Positions 42,006-53,960 of a stretch of 64,000 bases of DNA are shown here, piece after piece. The stretch comes from Isoetes taiwanensis. Lineage: Eukaryota > Streptophyta > Lycopodiopsida > Isoetales > Isoetaceae. Where the stretch lies: assembly GCA_021234155.1 (NCBI GenBank), contig JAJEKV010000264.1, forward strand, positions 308,001 through 372,000. The letters are read 5' to 3'. The notes beneath the pieces were generated by a model. It ran no database searches. It was not told the DNA's origin and saw nothing but the letters and a program-made list of their open reading frames with translations. The position numbers were made by a program, and so were the translations under genes. Position 1 is the first letter of the stretch. The number at the start of each line of letters is the position of its first letter.

Positions 42006-42933
42006 TCTGTCGCCGGATTTGCCCTAAATCGCCGAAAAGCTTCCTCTTTTTGCCAATCAAAGCTTGAAATCCTTGAAAGAAGTTAACTTTTACTCAAAAA
42101 ATGATCTTAGAATCGCTGTAATCTGGTCCTTTTAGATATTGGCGTCTTTCAGAGCGCAATCTTTGCAAAAATCCTTGAACAAGACAAATTTCTTATCAAA
42201 ACTTACCTGATAGAACGGAATGCAAAGCAAATTTACGAAGAAAATCTGAAGAATCCGGCTATCTGGCAAGATTATAAGGTGGACGGAGGCCGAGATTGGA
42301 GCGCAGTACTTAATGCTCTCTATGCACGGCACGCCATTTCAAAAGAATATCTTTGGCTACGAATAATATACGATGTATTATACGCGTATTGGAAGGTAGA
42401 GTGGACGCCACGCATAAGCTCTCGTGGCCAAGGTAAAGATATGGCCTCAATGAACCATATATTTTGCTTAAGGACAACCATTGAGGATGATGCCATGGCT
42501 GGGCCTTGAACATGAGCCAATCACATAGCGACATCTTGCCAACCAAAGATCATCTTACGAGATCTTACGAGAACCCACTGGAGCCGTAGCGAAAGAGAGT
42601 CTTCCTAGGGCAATTGTCACTGCTTATGGTCCTCTTTCTCTTTCATGTCGCGTCAAGCCATGTGGGTATGCATTCTTGGCTCAACATGCAAACCCGACTC
42701 TTCACATTCTATGCATGTAGAAATCGAATTGTATGGAGCCAGGCGTTCCTGCTACCCGAGATCCATCATGCAAATTAGAAACCACAAGTATTTCACAATG
42801 ATTTCGCTTCAAAAGTTGCTCCATAGGATAGATCAAATGCAGGAAGGGGGAGGGGTTGGGCGTTTGCCCTCTACTTGGCTTTTTATTGTCTGGTTGTTCT
42901 ACTTACCAGCATTTACATTATTATTATCGTAAA
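42006..42933. other. 5' flank of the zinc-finger gene and non-coding stretch
   Basis: The first bases upstream of the ATG (on -) are GGCAAATCCGGCGACAGA. No clear TATA box was chosen. No other gene was recognised. Confidence 0.4.
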
Positions 42934-43010
42934 GGGAATGTCTCTCTGGTTGACATTCCCGACGTCTGCTTTGTTTCCACACAGGGAATGTCAAGCAGAG
43001 AGATATTCCC
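42934..43010. other. Foldback with 27-bp arms that are themselves palindromic
   Basis: Arms at 42934-42960 and 42984-43010 match at 25 of 27 positions in inverse complement. Each arm alone also reads GGGAATGTC...GACATTCCC or nearly so, so either one long stem or two short hairpins can form. Confidence 0.85.
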
Positions 43011-44280
43011 TTATACATAGCGGCCTTCGCCAACATTTTTCAAAAAATACACGATGTTTTTTGTGGACCTAAAAGCCAGTGTTTTTTTGTGTTGTCATGT
43101 TAAAGCCAGCCAAGGAAAAAATACATGTTTTCCAAAGAAAAAACACATAAAGTTTTTCAGATTTTACGCTCGTTCAAACATGATAGTGGATGATATATAA
43201 GATGCTCAACAAACATTTTTGATCCTTATAGTAGCCGACTTTGCCAATATTTCTCCTCATCAATATTATTTAAAGATAGATCAGGAAAAACAATGCGACA
43301 CGTGGTGCCAAGAGCTTTTGAAGACTTTTTCTTTGTATTTTTGAAAAATATTTTTCCTATATTGTTTTGATATTTTTTCCTTAAAAGCATTAATATTATG
43401 CCTTGGAATATGAAAATTCAGCCTTAACAGAGTTATAGAAATAAGGTACTGCTATAGTGGGTTGCCGGCATCACTTGGAAAAAGAATAGAAGAAATTCTA
43501 GATGCAACAAAGGAGCCAAATCAAAGAAGCATAGCATGCATGTGCAATTTCGCAGTCAAATCTGCTTTTCCATTCCTCTTCAGATCTATTCTTCAATGCC
43601 ATGCAAATCAGATCTTCAACAATCTCATATCTTTCTTTAAATATCTAGCATTATAACATGGATTTTTTTTTGTGATTTTATGCGCTTTTTGGCATGGTTT
43701 TCTTATGATTTTAGTGTTGTATTCATTGGGCCATACTAAATAGTATTTCTAGAGTGCGGCTTTTTTGGAGCGTTGATCTAGATTACCTTCAACAATCTAA
43801 CGGTTGTTATTTTGACCTCCTTATTCATATGCATGAAACCAGAAACTCTTCTCTGAAAAGTTGTTGATCTGTCATGTTGATCCGTCTTACTCTGTCTTCA
43901 TTCAACAGTTTTGGTATGCACGATTTTGCTTTTTTGTTTGCTAACAATATTTTTTGTTTCAATCGTATTTGGAATATCTAGCATGAATATCTAGCATTGG
44001 CGAACAAGCATTCATAAAAAAATTCGTTCTTGATTCTGTTTTACAGCGTTAGTTCCCTGAATTTCATGATCTTTCATGACAGATATTTAAAAAAACCGTT
44101 CTTGATTCTGTTTTTGTTGTTGATTCATCTTTTTGGTACATCTCAGATTTGGTACATCTCAGATTTTGGTACATCTTTTTGGTTCTGCTCCTGGTCTACA
44201 TTCTGGGCAAACACAATCTACGCCGTCCATGTGGCAGCGATCAAGGGCTGAATATTGTCTAACCGGCCTTCACGTTAAGA
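43011..44280. other. Non-coding AT-rich stretch
   Basis: No gene recognised. TTTGGTACATCTCAGA is tandemly repeated at about 44129-44175. Confidence 0.4.
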
Positions 44281-44380
44281 GAATGGCCCGGAGGGCTGTT
44301 TTCTGGGCCTGTCAAACAGCCCTCCGCCTAACGGCGTCGGGCCGTTTTCCAGACCCAGAAAACAGCCCTCCGGGCCATTC
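44281..44380. other. Foldback with perfect 27-bp arms
   Basis: GAATGGCCCGGAGGGCTGTT then TTCTGGG at 44281-44307 is exactly complementary to 44354-44380. The 46-base loop holds a direct copy of part of an arm (AAACAGCCCTCCG). Confidence 0.9.
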
Positions 44381-47300
44381 CCCTATACAAACAACATGCG
44401 ACAGCGTTTGCGCCTAACACTCCTAGATCTAGTAGGTCATTGGGGTAGCTATAATGTTGTATACGTTATTTCACATTGCATTAACCTAAGTTGATTAAGG
44501 TTTAGTCGAGAATGCTTCGTTAATTCTTGCGCGATCTTAAAATTTCACAAGTAGATAGAGGATGCCAGTATTTATTTCCTCCTTATTAGTTTTTTAGGCC
44601 ATGCATAAATGGGATTTTGCTATACATTAGTTGATTTCATTATTACAAATCTCATGCATGATCACGAATGCGGAAAATACAATGTTGTCATAATCCAACT
44701 TATCTTCAAGCATCATGGTGATAATATAAACAAGAACTTCTATCATTGTAACTTCATACATTCACTAACCAAATAAAGTTTCAAGCTTTTGTGTTGTAAC
44801 GAAACAAAGAAGGGATGCAGTGTTGAATTCTCACTGGTCGTGTAAGACTTGGCAAGAGGAAGCAACAATAAAGAGCACACTATTGAAAACAAAATGCCTT
44901 TAGGAAACAAATAGTAACGTGCGCCTCTTTCTCTATGCACTACAGTTTCATTTGGATTAAAGCCAAATTCAATGCTGGATCAATCCTAAATGATTCCTTC
45001 CATAAATGATTTATAATTACAAGAAACTTATCGCGGTCCGCCGCGAACATTTCTCTTCTCCAACTCGTTTATACATGTTAGAACATGGAGATTTTGAACC
45101 TGCATTTTGTTGCCTTGTGTTCAGTGCCCTCACGTCAAGGCTGGTGCTTCCTCACAATTGAATTTTGGATTTAGTGTTTCAAACTTGTTTAGATCTTTAA
45201 AATTTCACTGCCTTCCAGGTCTTTGATTAAGGCTTCCCGTGAAAACTTCTAGGTGTTAAAGACGGCTGCCTACTGTTGTTAAGGACGGCTGCCTACTGGG
45301 AACTCATCATATTTTGATCATGGCAACCACAGGCATATTCAGGTGTTATTTTTTCAATGAGCGATGTGGTTTTAAAAATAACATGATGTATTGTTTTTTC
45401 AAATAAGGACATCGTTTTAAGAACATCGATATCATTTTTTAAATGATTGGAATCATGGTTTTAAAAACAACTTGGAATCACTTGTTTATTTTTGCTTATC
45501 AGACGATGCTAAATCCAAAGCAAATTTATAGATGTGCAGATGTATCACTATTGATGACATCCTTATAAATCTTCAAATTATGAAAGAGTGTAACAATTAA
45601 AAGTTGGCCAAGCATTTTTTTTCTAAAGATATGTTGGCCCTTTGAGGGTTCCAAAACAACAATACAATAAACAACTTTAAAATCCACAAATCCAATTGTT
45701 ACAAAAATAAGAGATTGTTACAAAAAGAAAGGGAGGTGTAACTGCCACGTGGCAAAATTTCTTATACTTTGGTTATTAACTCAGCATTTGCGATTAAGAA
45801 ACAATGCTCATATATGTATCTTGTCAAAGACAATGCAGGATTTACTAAGAAAAACTTATGATGCTAGGGATATCATAGCCAAAATTCAGGGCCATGAAGA
45901 TGCAGGGTATAAATCAAATTGTTCACATACTTTTGAGAACAAAAATAAGCTGTTAAAGAACTAAAAATCATTGCTGGTGGCATAACTGGATTTGATATTA
46001 GAGTCATGTTCTTTCTATTTTTTGCAACAGCATGCAGGCAATGCAGTCTGCCCTGGAAAGACAAACTTGTGTGCAAATTATGTACTGTCTCTCCCAAAGT
46101 CATGACCTCTTCAGATACAACTCCAAGAAATTCCCCATGGTTTGAACTCTTTTATGCGCAACACATTTCTATTTTCCAACTAGCCAAGTAGGTAAATTCA
46201 TGGGTAAGCATTCTGCAAATGCCCACCTTTCAAAGAACAAAAGACGTCATATTGCTAACTCTGACCACTGGACTTTTCTACCAAAAATTCTGAAGGAACT
46301 AAACCACTCTGACACTTTCTTCCCACGAACGCCCTGAAATGGCATCATGGCGGTAATTAGACTGGAGCCTTATAGAAGACATTAAATAGTGAAAGCAACT
46401 CATTCTATGTTCTGTGTAACAATCCCAAAAGACCTTTTGAAGATCTGAACACTCTCCAAAAGCCCCCCTTACGCAAGCACTCAAGAAATTCTCTTACAGA
46501 AGCACAAGTTAATTGATCCAACCAAAATCGACCACATGAAAAGATCCTGTTGCTTCATAAAGAGAAATGGGTTATAAATTGAAGTTTTTTCATTTTACAA
46601 CTGCCATTCTTGCTATACTACAGTATCAAGATATTAAGCAAAAGCCACATGATCTTAATGAGGTATAGCCATATTTTAGCAGCACTGAAGAACTAAAGAA
46701 CATCACATTGCCGAATTAACATTATGATGAACATGCTAAATAACTGGACATAAACAATTCGTGGCAAATAAGCAAATATATGCTATTTAGAATCGTAAGC
46801 AAATAATTAAAGAATACAGAGCCATCTTTCTATTCAAGATTAAATCAGATATGCCATTGTATTTTCCCAATTCGGTATCAAAAGAATAAGAAGAAGCATA
46901 GGGACTATAGCATAAGGTAAGATCATAAACATGGCTATTCCTTTAAATATTGTAGAAACATGTCACCTTGCTTGAAATTGACATGGTTAGTTAATAACCA
47001 GGACTTCCTCTATCACATGTAAAGACGAGCTCAACACTCTATAGAGGCCTATTAGCAGCATAAAATCCCACTAACCTTTTATCTAGCACTCCAAAAATGT
47101 TTGAAGCTCTGTTGTCCAAGTAAGAAAGCTCAAAGTCTGCTCAATTTTTTGCAAAACCTGATTTTAACATCATACATTAATTTGTTACATTTTCAAAGTG
47201 CAAGATTGTTTCAAAGCACCATGGCTGCATAAAGCATGCAATGGAAGTATGTAACCATAAACATAATGAATGCATAAGCTAGCTTTGTGCATCAATCAAA

Positions 47301-48441
47301 GCATAACCATTCATATCCACACAAAATTATGAAATATAAGAGAGCTTTTCCAATTTTGTATGTCATAAAATCTTTCATTTTAATGTGCAATCTTATTTCC
47401 CCATCAAAGTATAGATCCATATTCAAGGCTAGAAAAATGAAGACACATTGTGTTCAAACCTGGCTTTTTAACAAGCTTAGCAAGAACTGGCTTCAACTGA
47501 TAAATCTTCAAGGCACAAATCATATATTAATTCTCAAATGTGAAACGGTAAAACCATAAGGACATACCTGGTTTATTTTCTTCCAGGCTTCTGTATTTTG
47601 CCATGATCTGGCACAGTCATGATTTGACACAGCTTCCATATCATATTAGCTTTGGATAACCGAAGCATCCAAGAATCCCAGAGTTTGTAACATGGCAAAT
47701 CTGTATTGAAAGCTCATACCAGCAAGATCTGTCCAGATGAATCTTTGAATACAGATGTCTTTTTGGATCTTTTTCTCTTCCTAATTGAAAGCCAGATTTT
47801 TGAGATGGGCAAACTCGTTTTTTGCTAAGGCACAGATCAACATCAAGATTTTTTCAACTACAACCAGTAGATCCAGAATATATCATGTTTTCTAGACCTC
47901 CTGAATCATAGTCAACTCTTAACATGTAGCTCAATCTAGCGGATCATGGCCGACCTGTACATAATTGACCTGTCCAAAATCGATCTTCAACCTGTTTTGG
48001 ATTGTGAATAGCAAATCGATTTCCAATCTGTGCATGCCGGCGAGCTATTGTGAACTTGCCTACATCAGAATCCATCGCCCATTTGCAGGCTTCAAACACC
48101 CATACTATAAATATTGAAGAACAAAGATAGAAAACTTACCGGAACATGACCTGCAGACAAATCATTGCCAGAATACCAAGCACGTTGCCATACCCAAATA
48201 TACAGAGTAGCCCAAATTTAGAGCAAGCAAAGCAGCAGGAACTCTGGCCTTTTATATCAGCATGCTTCATGAATGTGTGGCGGAGTTGCTTCCAGAAAAC
48301 AAGCAAGAATGGCGACAACACCAGAGGTCAGGCAGGAGCCAGTAAATAGCAAATAACATGCATTTGACAGCTATAAACATCAAGAAAACAGATGGCGATG
48401 GGCTCGGCAGCTTGGACATAGATGGATCTCTCGATTCTTGA
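44381..48441. other. Long non-coding stretch
   Basis: 4 kb of AT-rich sequence without recognisable genes. AAGGACGGCTGCCTACTG is duplicated near 45265-45300. Near 48270-48310 a short copy of the sequence around 48435-48480 occurs (ATGTGTGGCGGAGTTGCTTC against ATGTGGTGTAGCGGCTTC), which suggests a partial duplication of the carboxylesterase start. Confidence 0.5.
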
Positions 48442-48873
48442 ACATGTGGTGTAGCGGCTTCCAACAAAAACACCAAGAACTCTCCGGCCATGGTAATCTC
48501 TTTAGATTACAGGCTTGCGCCACAAAATAAGCTTCCGGCCGCGTATGAAGATGCTTGGCTCGCCCTGCAATGGCTCCAATCTCAAGCTTTACATTCTGAC
48601 GATCCATGGCTAAAAGAATATGCAGATTTTTCAAGGATTGTCTTCGCCGGAGATAGTGCAGGAGCAAATATAGTGCACCATTTATCTGTCAGAGCTTCGC
48701 AGCACCATCATAAATCTGCCATAAATGCGATGGATGCCATAAATGCCATAAATGCCATGGATGCCATAAATGCGATGAATGCAATGTGTCATGCCACTGT
48801 AAGTTTTAAGGAAGAGATTACATGCGAACAGAAACTGAAACTGCTTTACTATAGGAAGGATAAAAGACATTAA
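48442..48873 (+). pseudogene. Plant carboxylesterase (CXE, alpha/beta hydrolase) fragment
   Basis: The frame, open after TGA 48439-48441, reads AMVISLDYRLAPQNKLPAAY, EDAWLALQWLQSQ, DDPWLKEYADFSRIVFAGDS and AGANIVHHLSVRA. This is the central part of plant CXE/GID1-type carboxylesterases: the VS(V/L)DYRLAPE...PAAYED block and the nucleophile elbow GDSAG (near 48649-48663). The oxyanion HGGG motif, which normally lies some 60-70 residues upstream, is absent, and so are the catalytic Asp and His of the C-terminal third. After VRASQHHHKSA the sequence turns into a tripeptide repeat and ends at TAA 48871. Family members hydrolyse small esters in the cytosol. This is one isolated segment, perhaps an exon of a broken gene. 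Confidence 0.8.
48717..48785. repeat. 9-bp tandem repeat, in frame with the carboxylesterase fragment
   Basis: Units of ATRRATGCC-type encode about seven [I/M][N/D]A tripeptides. It is in frame with the upstream coding sequence. Confidence 0.85.
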
Positions 48874-49447
48874 ACATGACAAAACAAACTAAAGAAAATG
48901 TGTAGCCAACTAATAACTTCCCTTCTCAAAAGGCCTAGCCATTGCTCATACTTCTATAAATGAAGCATACTAATGAAGTAGAGAAGATAAATGCCCATTA
49001 TACATTTTGGCATTTCTCTTCCATACTGTCGCACTCAAAGCAAAGATAGTGATAATTTTAATGCAGGAGCATTATATCTTTACAAAGAGTTGATAAGAAC
49101 TTGTATATGCACTATAGCCTTGTTGGCTAAACAAACTTTATACTTTATTGCCAGGCTTGTTGACATATTACAGCAATTCCAACTATTAAATGAACACATT
49201 TCATTTTTTTTTATGCACTTACACTAACAACTATAACTGGAATAATCCATGCTTCATGCGCTCAAAAGATCCATCATCAGTTATTTTGAAAAATCTTTCT
49301 GTAATGTTGTAGTATTTCCTAAGTAGGTCATCCTGATCCGCTACCAATTTATCCTTTTCTTCTTTTTGGTGCTGCAAAGCAACAAACAATTTGGTACTTA
49401 AACTGACTAATAAAAACCTGAGAAGTCACAAAGTTTTTTTTTCCTTT
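48874..49447. other. Non-coding stretch
   Basis: No gene recognised. Confidence 0.4.
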
Positions 49448-49760
49448 TTGCTTTTTTTGTTGAAGGATTAGAGACTTTATTTAATCAAAGAGTCAAATAC
49501 AAGTATAAATGCAAAGACAGGAGTGAAATTCAGCGGGTAAGCAGAGACCCACCGAGTGAAGCAACCTGCCTAAGCATAAAAGTACATATCCAAATACTCC
49601 TTAAAGATCAATTACCTCTTACGAGGGGCAAGTGAAGAACAATGGTACAACTTAGCAACGTAACCTTGAGATTCTTGGAGAACACGGTTATCTGCCACAT
49701 CCAAACCTTTGAAGATTACTAGTCTTCGTCTTTTTCAATAGTCCAAAGCAAGATGAAAAG
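49448..49760 (-). repeat. L1-type 3' end (pair with 25336)
   Basis: GACTTTATTTAATCAAAGAG and GCAAAGACAGGAGTGAAATT match 25336-25460. Further right, on -, a short frame RRRLVIFKGLDVADNRVLQE could be the C-terminal end of its ORF. The orientation of both copies is -. Confidence 0.45.
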
Positions 49761-50141
49761 CAAACAAAGATGGCCTAGGGATGCATGGGTTCAAATTTTT
49801 TTATTGCAATAGAATATGGAAAATGGGTCATGGGGTATGAAATAATATTAGTACAGTAAAGAACATGGGATACTATATGTTGTAGAATACAATGAAGTGT
49901 AAGTATCCCTAGTCAAGCACACCTTCTTTGATAGATTGCCTTGCAGCCTCAAATACCTCAGAAATGTATCATGGCTCAAGTTTAGAGTCTAAGGCAACCT
50001 TGTAGCAAGTAATAAAACGAATAAATAAAGGAAAGCAATAACAATCATGAACCTTACGCTTACATTATAAATTGACAAACAAATGTGTAAATAATAAAAA
50101 AATGTATGCCAATATATCATGCATAATAATATTATATATTC

Positions 50142-50212
50142 AGGAAGGGAGGAAGGAAGGAAGGAAGGAAGGAAGTATATTTTAACGTCCATGGAGGCCA
50201 ACTGGCCTATGA
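50142..50212 (-). repeat. LINE 3' terminus with (TTCC)n tail, copy D
   Basis: On -, CATAGGCCAGTTGGCCTCC then ATGGACGTTAAAATATAC and seven or so TTCC units, nearly identical to copy A. Confidence 0.8.
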
Positions 50213-50286
50213 GACGGTCACAATACAATATATCAGATAGTATCCAAACATAAAAGAAAACCACAAAAGCCCTATACAATGTTTCT

Positions 50287-50338
50287 CTACCACTGGGACG
50301 AAAAACCCCCCATGTGGGAGGAAAAACCCTTGTAGTAG
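50287..50338 (-). other. LINE 3' UTR stem-loop, copy D
   Basis: On -, CTACTACAAGGG...CCCAGTGGTAG with inner CCTCCCACATGGGGGG. It differs from copy A at a few positions, mainly in the loop and one strand of the inner stem. Confidence 0.65.
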
Positions 50339-50363
50339 ACATTCAAATTCCCTATCTGGGCGC

Positions 50364-50927
50364 TCAAATTCCCTGTGTTGTGAGGGACTCTCTGACAGTG
50401 GAAACTTGCAGAATGTAGGACGCAAGACGTGCAACCATTGGCAAAGCCAGCAATTGATGAATTGCTATCTCAGAGCATCTGAGATCGGCATGAGCTGCTC
50501 GGATGTGTGCATATGCCGGACACTCCTGTAGAGCATGGTGTTCATCTTCTACTATCTGCATGTGGCAACACTGGCATAGTCTCTCATGCCAGGGGATTCT
50601 CTGCCCTCCATCCGTACCCCAGCGGCCTGTCTCAATTCTGAGATGGTGGGACCCTGTCCTCATTGCAGCTATGGCTCTCCGTTTCTTGGTAGAGATGTGT
50701 GCCTTCAAATATCGGTGTGGCCCATGTTCCAATGATGGATTAACCTGCGTGTGGTAGTAATCTGTTTTGGGGTTCGCAAGAGTGAGCACATCCCACAAAG
50801 AGGCAGCAAAGCGCTCATTCAAATGCAGCTCCTGTTCCCCGATATCCGGCATAACCATAATTTGTTGATAGTCTATGGACCATCTAGCGAACCACCCCTT
50901 ACAATGCTCCTGCCACACTCTCTTCAA
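50364..50927 (-). CDS. LINE ORF2 C-terminal part, open for 187 codons (copy D)
   Basis: Copy D is the unbroken version of copy A. It starts with MKRVWQEHCKGWFARWSIDY, has RTGSHHLRIETGRWGTDGGQ, then LCQCCHMQIVEDEHHALQEC and ends STVRESLTTQGI. The CxxC...H...C spacing of the zinc-knuckle-like region is complete. Homology to copy A ends abruptly near 50933, which marks a 5' truncation of the insertion; 3' of the stop, UTR, stem-loop and tail are all present, so this is a standard truncated LINE insertion of about 790 bp. It cannot be active on its own because endonuclease and RT are missing. Confidence 0.85.
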   Translation of the reverse strand: MKRVWQEHCKGWFARWSIDYQQIMVMPDIGEQELHLNERFAASLWDVLTLANPKTDYYHTQVNPSLEHGPHRYLKAHISTKKRRAIAAMRTGSHHLRIETGRWGTDGGQRIPWHERLCQCCHMQIVEDEHHALQECPAYAHIRAAHADLRCSEIAIHQLLALPMVARLASYILQVSTVRESLTTQGI

Positions 50928-50939
50928 TCATTGTGGCTA

Positions 50940-51452
50940 CAAATTGGAATTACCTTAAAAAATATCCTATAAGTAAGTTTGTCCATTGGCAGCATGTTAG
51001 CTTATTACAACTTGCAACTTCACTATGGAATAACCCTTGCCCAATATGCAAATCACAACTATGCAATCATATAATTTGGCAAAACTTACTTCAAAGCTTT
51101 CTTCAAGTGGAATGCACATGACGAAGAAGCTTGCAAATAATGCTTCGAGAGATATATCTTTCTGTTCTTCTTTGAAGACTAAAATATAAGCAAAAGCAAC
51201 GAGATTCTCATGAACATAGTACTAGACCTTGCTGCCTGCATGAATACAGTATCACAACTTGCCACTCGAGCATAATAAGCTATATTTGTATTAATTGGGG
51301 ATTTTGTGAATTCTAGCTCTCATACAAACAAAGCTAATCTGCAAATTTACCGTGAAGATAAATGTTGTATCTCTTATGTGAAAATACCTATATGGCCGCA
51401 AAAGAAAGTAAGCAATGTGCCTTGCATGGCGTTAACTACTAAAGGGACTTAA
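50940..51452. other. Non-coding stretch
   Basis: No gene recognised. Confidence 0.4.
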
Positions 51453-51551
51453 CATGCATGCATTGCATGGTATGCATGCATTGTGCGCATGCATTACAAA
51501 GTGCACGCATTGCATGCATGCACTGTGTGCATACATTGTGTGCATGCATGC
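51453..51551. repeat. TGCATGCATTG alternating purine-pyrimidine repeat
   Basis: Imperfect repeats of ATGCATGCATTGTGTGC. The alternation of purines and pyrimidines could favour Z-DNA; this is inference. Confidence 0.75.
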
Positions 51552-51712
51552 CAAAACCATAGGTTGCGAGTGCAAACTAATAAAAAATATAACATGCTCT
51601 ATAAATACCGTTGGCATACCCTCACACAAATACAACAACAAAATCTTATGCAAACCATACCAAAATGGCCGTATAATTATATGTTTTGTGCGACAAACCA
51701 TTTTTTGTGATA

Positions 51713-52034
51713 TTAAGCAACAACAATGAAGATATATGGAGCAAGAGGACAACCTTGCCTCACCCCTCTTGCTAGAGGAAAGAAAGAGCCAGCAGAGCCA
51801 TTTACAAGCACAGTTGACTGGAATCTAAAATTGAGGCCATGGATTAAATGAATAATTTTTCTGGAAAGACCAATTCTTTTTAAGGCAAAATCAATAAAAT
51901 CCCAGTGCACAGTGTCAAACGCCTTTGAAAAATTGAGTTTCAATAAGATACAATCTTGCTTAGTGTACCTGCTCCAGTGGAGACCTTCCATAGCTGCTAT
52001 ATAATTGTCTAGAATGTATCTATTTGGAAGGAAG
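51713..52034 (-). pseudogene. L1-type LINE reverse transcriptase, downstream half (split by gypsy)
   Basis: On -, after the insertion point, the frame reads PNRYILDNYIAAMEGLHWS, LLKLNFSKAFDTVHWDFI and RGVRQGCPLAPYIF, i.e. RT blocks with the first catalytic Asp of the L.FSKAFD motif and the RQGCPLAP motif. The YADD block would lie further left but is not seen; the frame ends near 51713. The missing N-terminal side is at 63120-63560, beyond the gypsy element. Taking out the element and one copy of GGAAG joins the two sides in frame (…LCQSAF then PNRYILDN…). Confidence 0.9.
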
Positions 52035-52629
52035 TGTTAGTCCTGTGCCTCCTGGTTCAGGACTATTCATGCATACGACGGACCAGGTCAAGCTCAAGGA
52101 TCCACAGACAGGCATGGGTCAGCCATCAAAGGCTCAGCAAGAAGACCAAGCGGACCACTTGATCAAAAAACTGCGTCCGTCAAATCACAACAAGAGCCCG
52201 CTTCGAGACAAGTGATGGCCCGTCACTGCCCGGCGTCGGCGTCGGCGTGATTCTAGGCACTTCAAGAGGCACGCCAACATTCCTGCAAATCGGGCCTCCT
52301 TCGAGAGTCGGCACCGAGATCGGTCGAGGTGTCTATATTGGGCCAAAGGCCATTGTACTATATATATGAGTAGAGCTAGCACATGAGTTTTTAGATGAGT
52401 TTTGAGTCTTGTCTCTCTTGATCTTCTCTCGATTCGCGAGAGTTCATGTATGTTCATCATTGATATCAAGGAAGCTTATCATTTTCCTCTCAACTTTGTT
52501 CTCTCTTGTTACGTTTTTCTTCTTGTTCTTTTCTTGCAAATCAGCGTGACATAGTCCCGGATTCTCTGTTAGATCCAAGGGTCCTCACAGGGCTGTCTTT
52601 GCGGGGAGTTCGAACCGGACCCAAAAACA
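52035..52629 (+). repeat. 5' LTR of the gypsy element
   Basis: 595 bp, TGTTAGTCCTG...CCCAAAAACA. Directly after it, TGTGCCGCCGGGGTGCG may be an altered primer binding site; the match to a tRNA end is poor. Confidence 0.93.
52358..52370 (+). promoter_or_regulatory. TATA box of the 5' LTR
   Basis: CTATATATATGAG, repeated in the 3' LTR near 62846. It is the only clear TATA element in the LTR and should set the RNA start some 25-30 bases downstream. Confidence 0.65.
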
Positions 52630-53960
52630 TGTGCCGCCGGGGTGCGATTCGTTTTCCCTTTTTCGGCCGCCATATGCGCCGAGGAAACTTCACGCTGAGA
52701 AGAACTTCTTTCCCGGGGCGGCTGCCTCGCTTGGGCGCCATCATCAAAGGGAAGCTGTTCGTGACATGTATGGATACTGCTTATGACATTGAGGGAGGCC
52801 ACATTGATCTAGGGCTTTCGGTCGCCACCCACCCCTCGTGTCATGTCTCGTCCAAATTCTCCGCCTCAAAGCGTGCAAACATTGCTCCTGACCTCGATCT
52901 CCTCATCACTATCAGGAGCCCTATCCGGCTCCACCTGCTCAACCTTACTTTCATACCCCAGAACATGCCTTCATCCATCACTCTTCTGGCCATACGCCTC
53001 TGCCTGCATCCACATGTTTCTTTTGCTCCTCCCCAGGAATTTCCCTTCCCTACCTTTCCCACTGCTCTTCCTGTTTACACTCTTACAGACCTCAAAACCA
53101 ATGATCAGGCACCTCCAGTACCTCCACCTCAGCCACCCCTTAAGCAGGGTCTTTCCAGCACCATACCACCTCCAACTCCACCTCAATATCCTCACTATCA
53201 TGTTCCTGTCCAGCCCAGCACTTTTACCTCTACCTTTCAGACCCTTAAGCTGACTTATCCCACCTTTGGCAACACGAAAGGCAAACCTTTAGACCAAAGT
53301 GCTCAGGCCCACATGGAAGAATTTGAGGCTCGGCTGTCTGAATGGTCATCGCGCAACCTCAACTGAAATTCCACATCTTTTCCACCACATTGCGTGCTCT
53401 CCCTCATCAATGGCTCATGTCCAACAAAAGCCTTTGGAAAGAAGCGGTCGAAATGAGAAGCTGCTTTTTCTTTCTCACTATGGGACCACGGATGATGATC
53501 GACTTCATCTCAAACAACTTAATGACCTTCAACAAGAGCCCATGGAGTTCCGCCAGGATTTTTGCGGATCGACTTCACATTCGCTCGGCAAACTCAAAAG
53601 AGTACCCCACCGCGAGCCGGATCTTGGTCGGTTTCTCCAAGGACTTCCTCCGGCTATCCGACTCATGACCGAATACTAGCGAAGACTTTGGAACAAAGCT
53701 ATCGATCTTGTCAATCACTTTCGGTTAATGTTTCCTCCCGTATGTGGCTCTTGGGGAGCTCCCTTTCATTCCACCCGTCATGGTTCCCCGTGGCTCGCTG
53801 TTCAACCTCAACATGCCAATCCAGCCTTGGTCGGATGCGGTGCCATATCTCGCAAATATCAAGGCCACTTGGCAAATGAGTGCAACTCCACCAATGGCCC
53901 GCCTCATTGTAAAAGATGCAACATGTGTAATCATGCCACCGGAAGAGTGCACTTCGCACT
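52630..53960 (+). pseudogene. gag region of the gypsy element
   Basis: A Pro-rich stretch (PVPPPQPPLKQG, TIPPPTPPQYPHY) is followed by FEARLSEW and, across frames, capsid-like pieces LHLKQLNDLQQEPMEFRQDF and DLGRFLQGLPPAIRLMTEY. A degenerate zinc-knuckle zone ends it (YQGHLANECNSTNGPPHCKR then CNMCNHATG). Frame changes occur near 53360, 53680 and 53730. The first open frame (52506-53366) starts in the LTR, so its start codon is not decided. Gag would form the particle and bind RNA. Confidence 0.7.

Noticed and set aside
52630-52652. Primer binding site of the gypsy element
   Set aside because: The sequence after the 5' LTR does not start with TGG and matches known tRNA ends only with gaps, so it is not listed as a feature.
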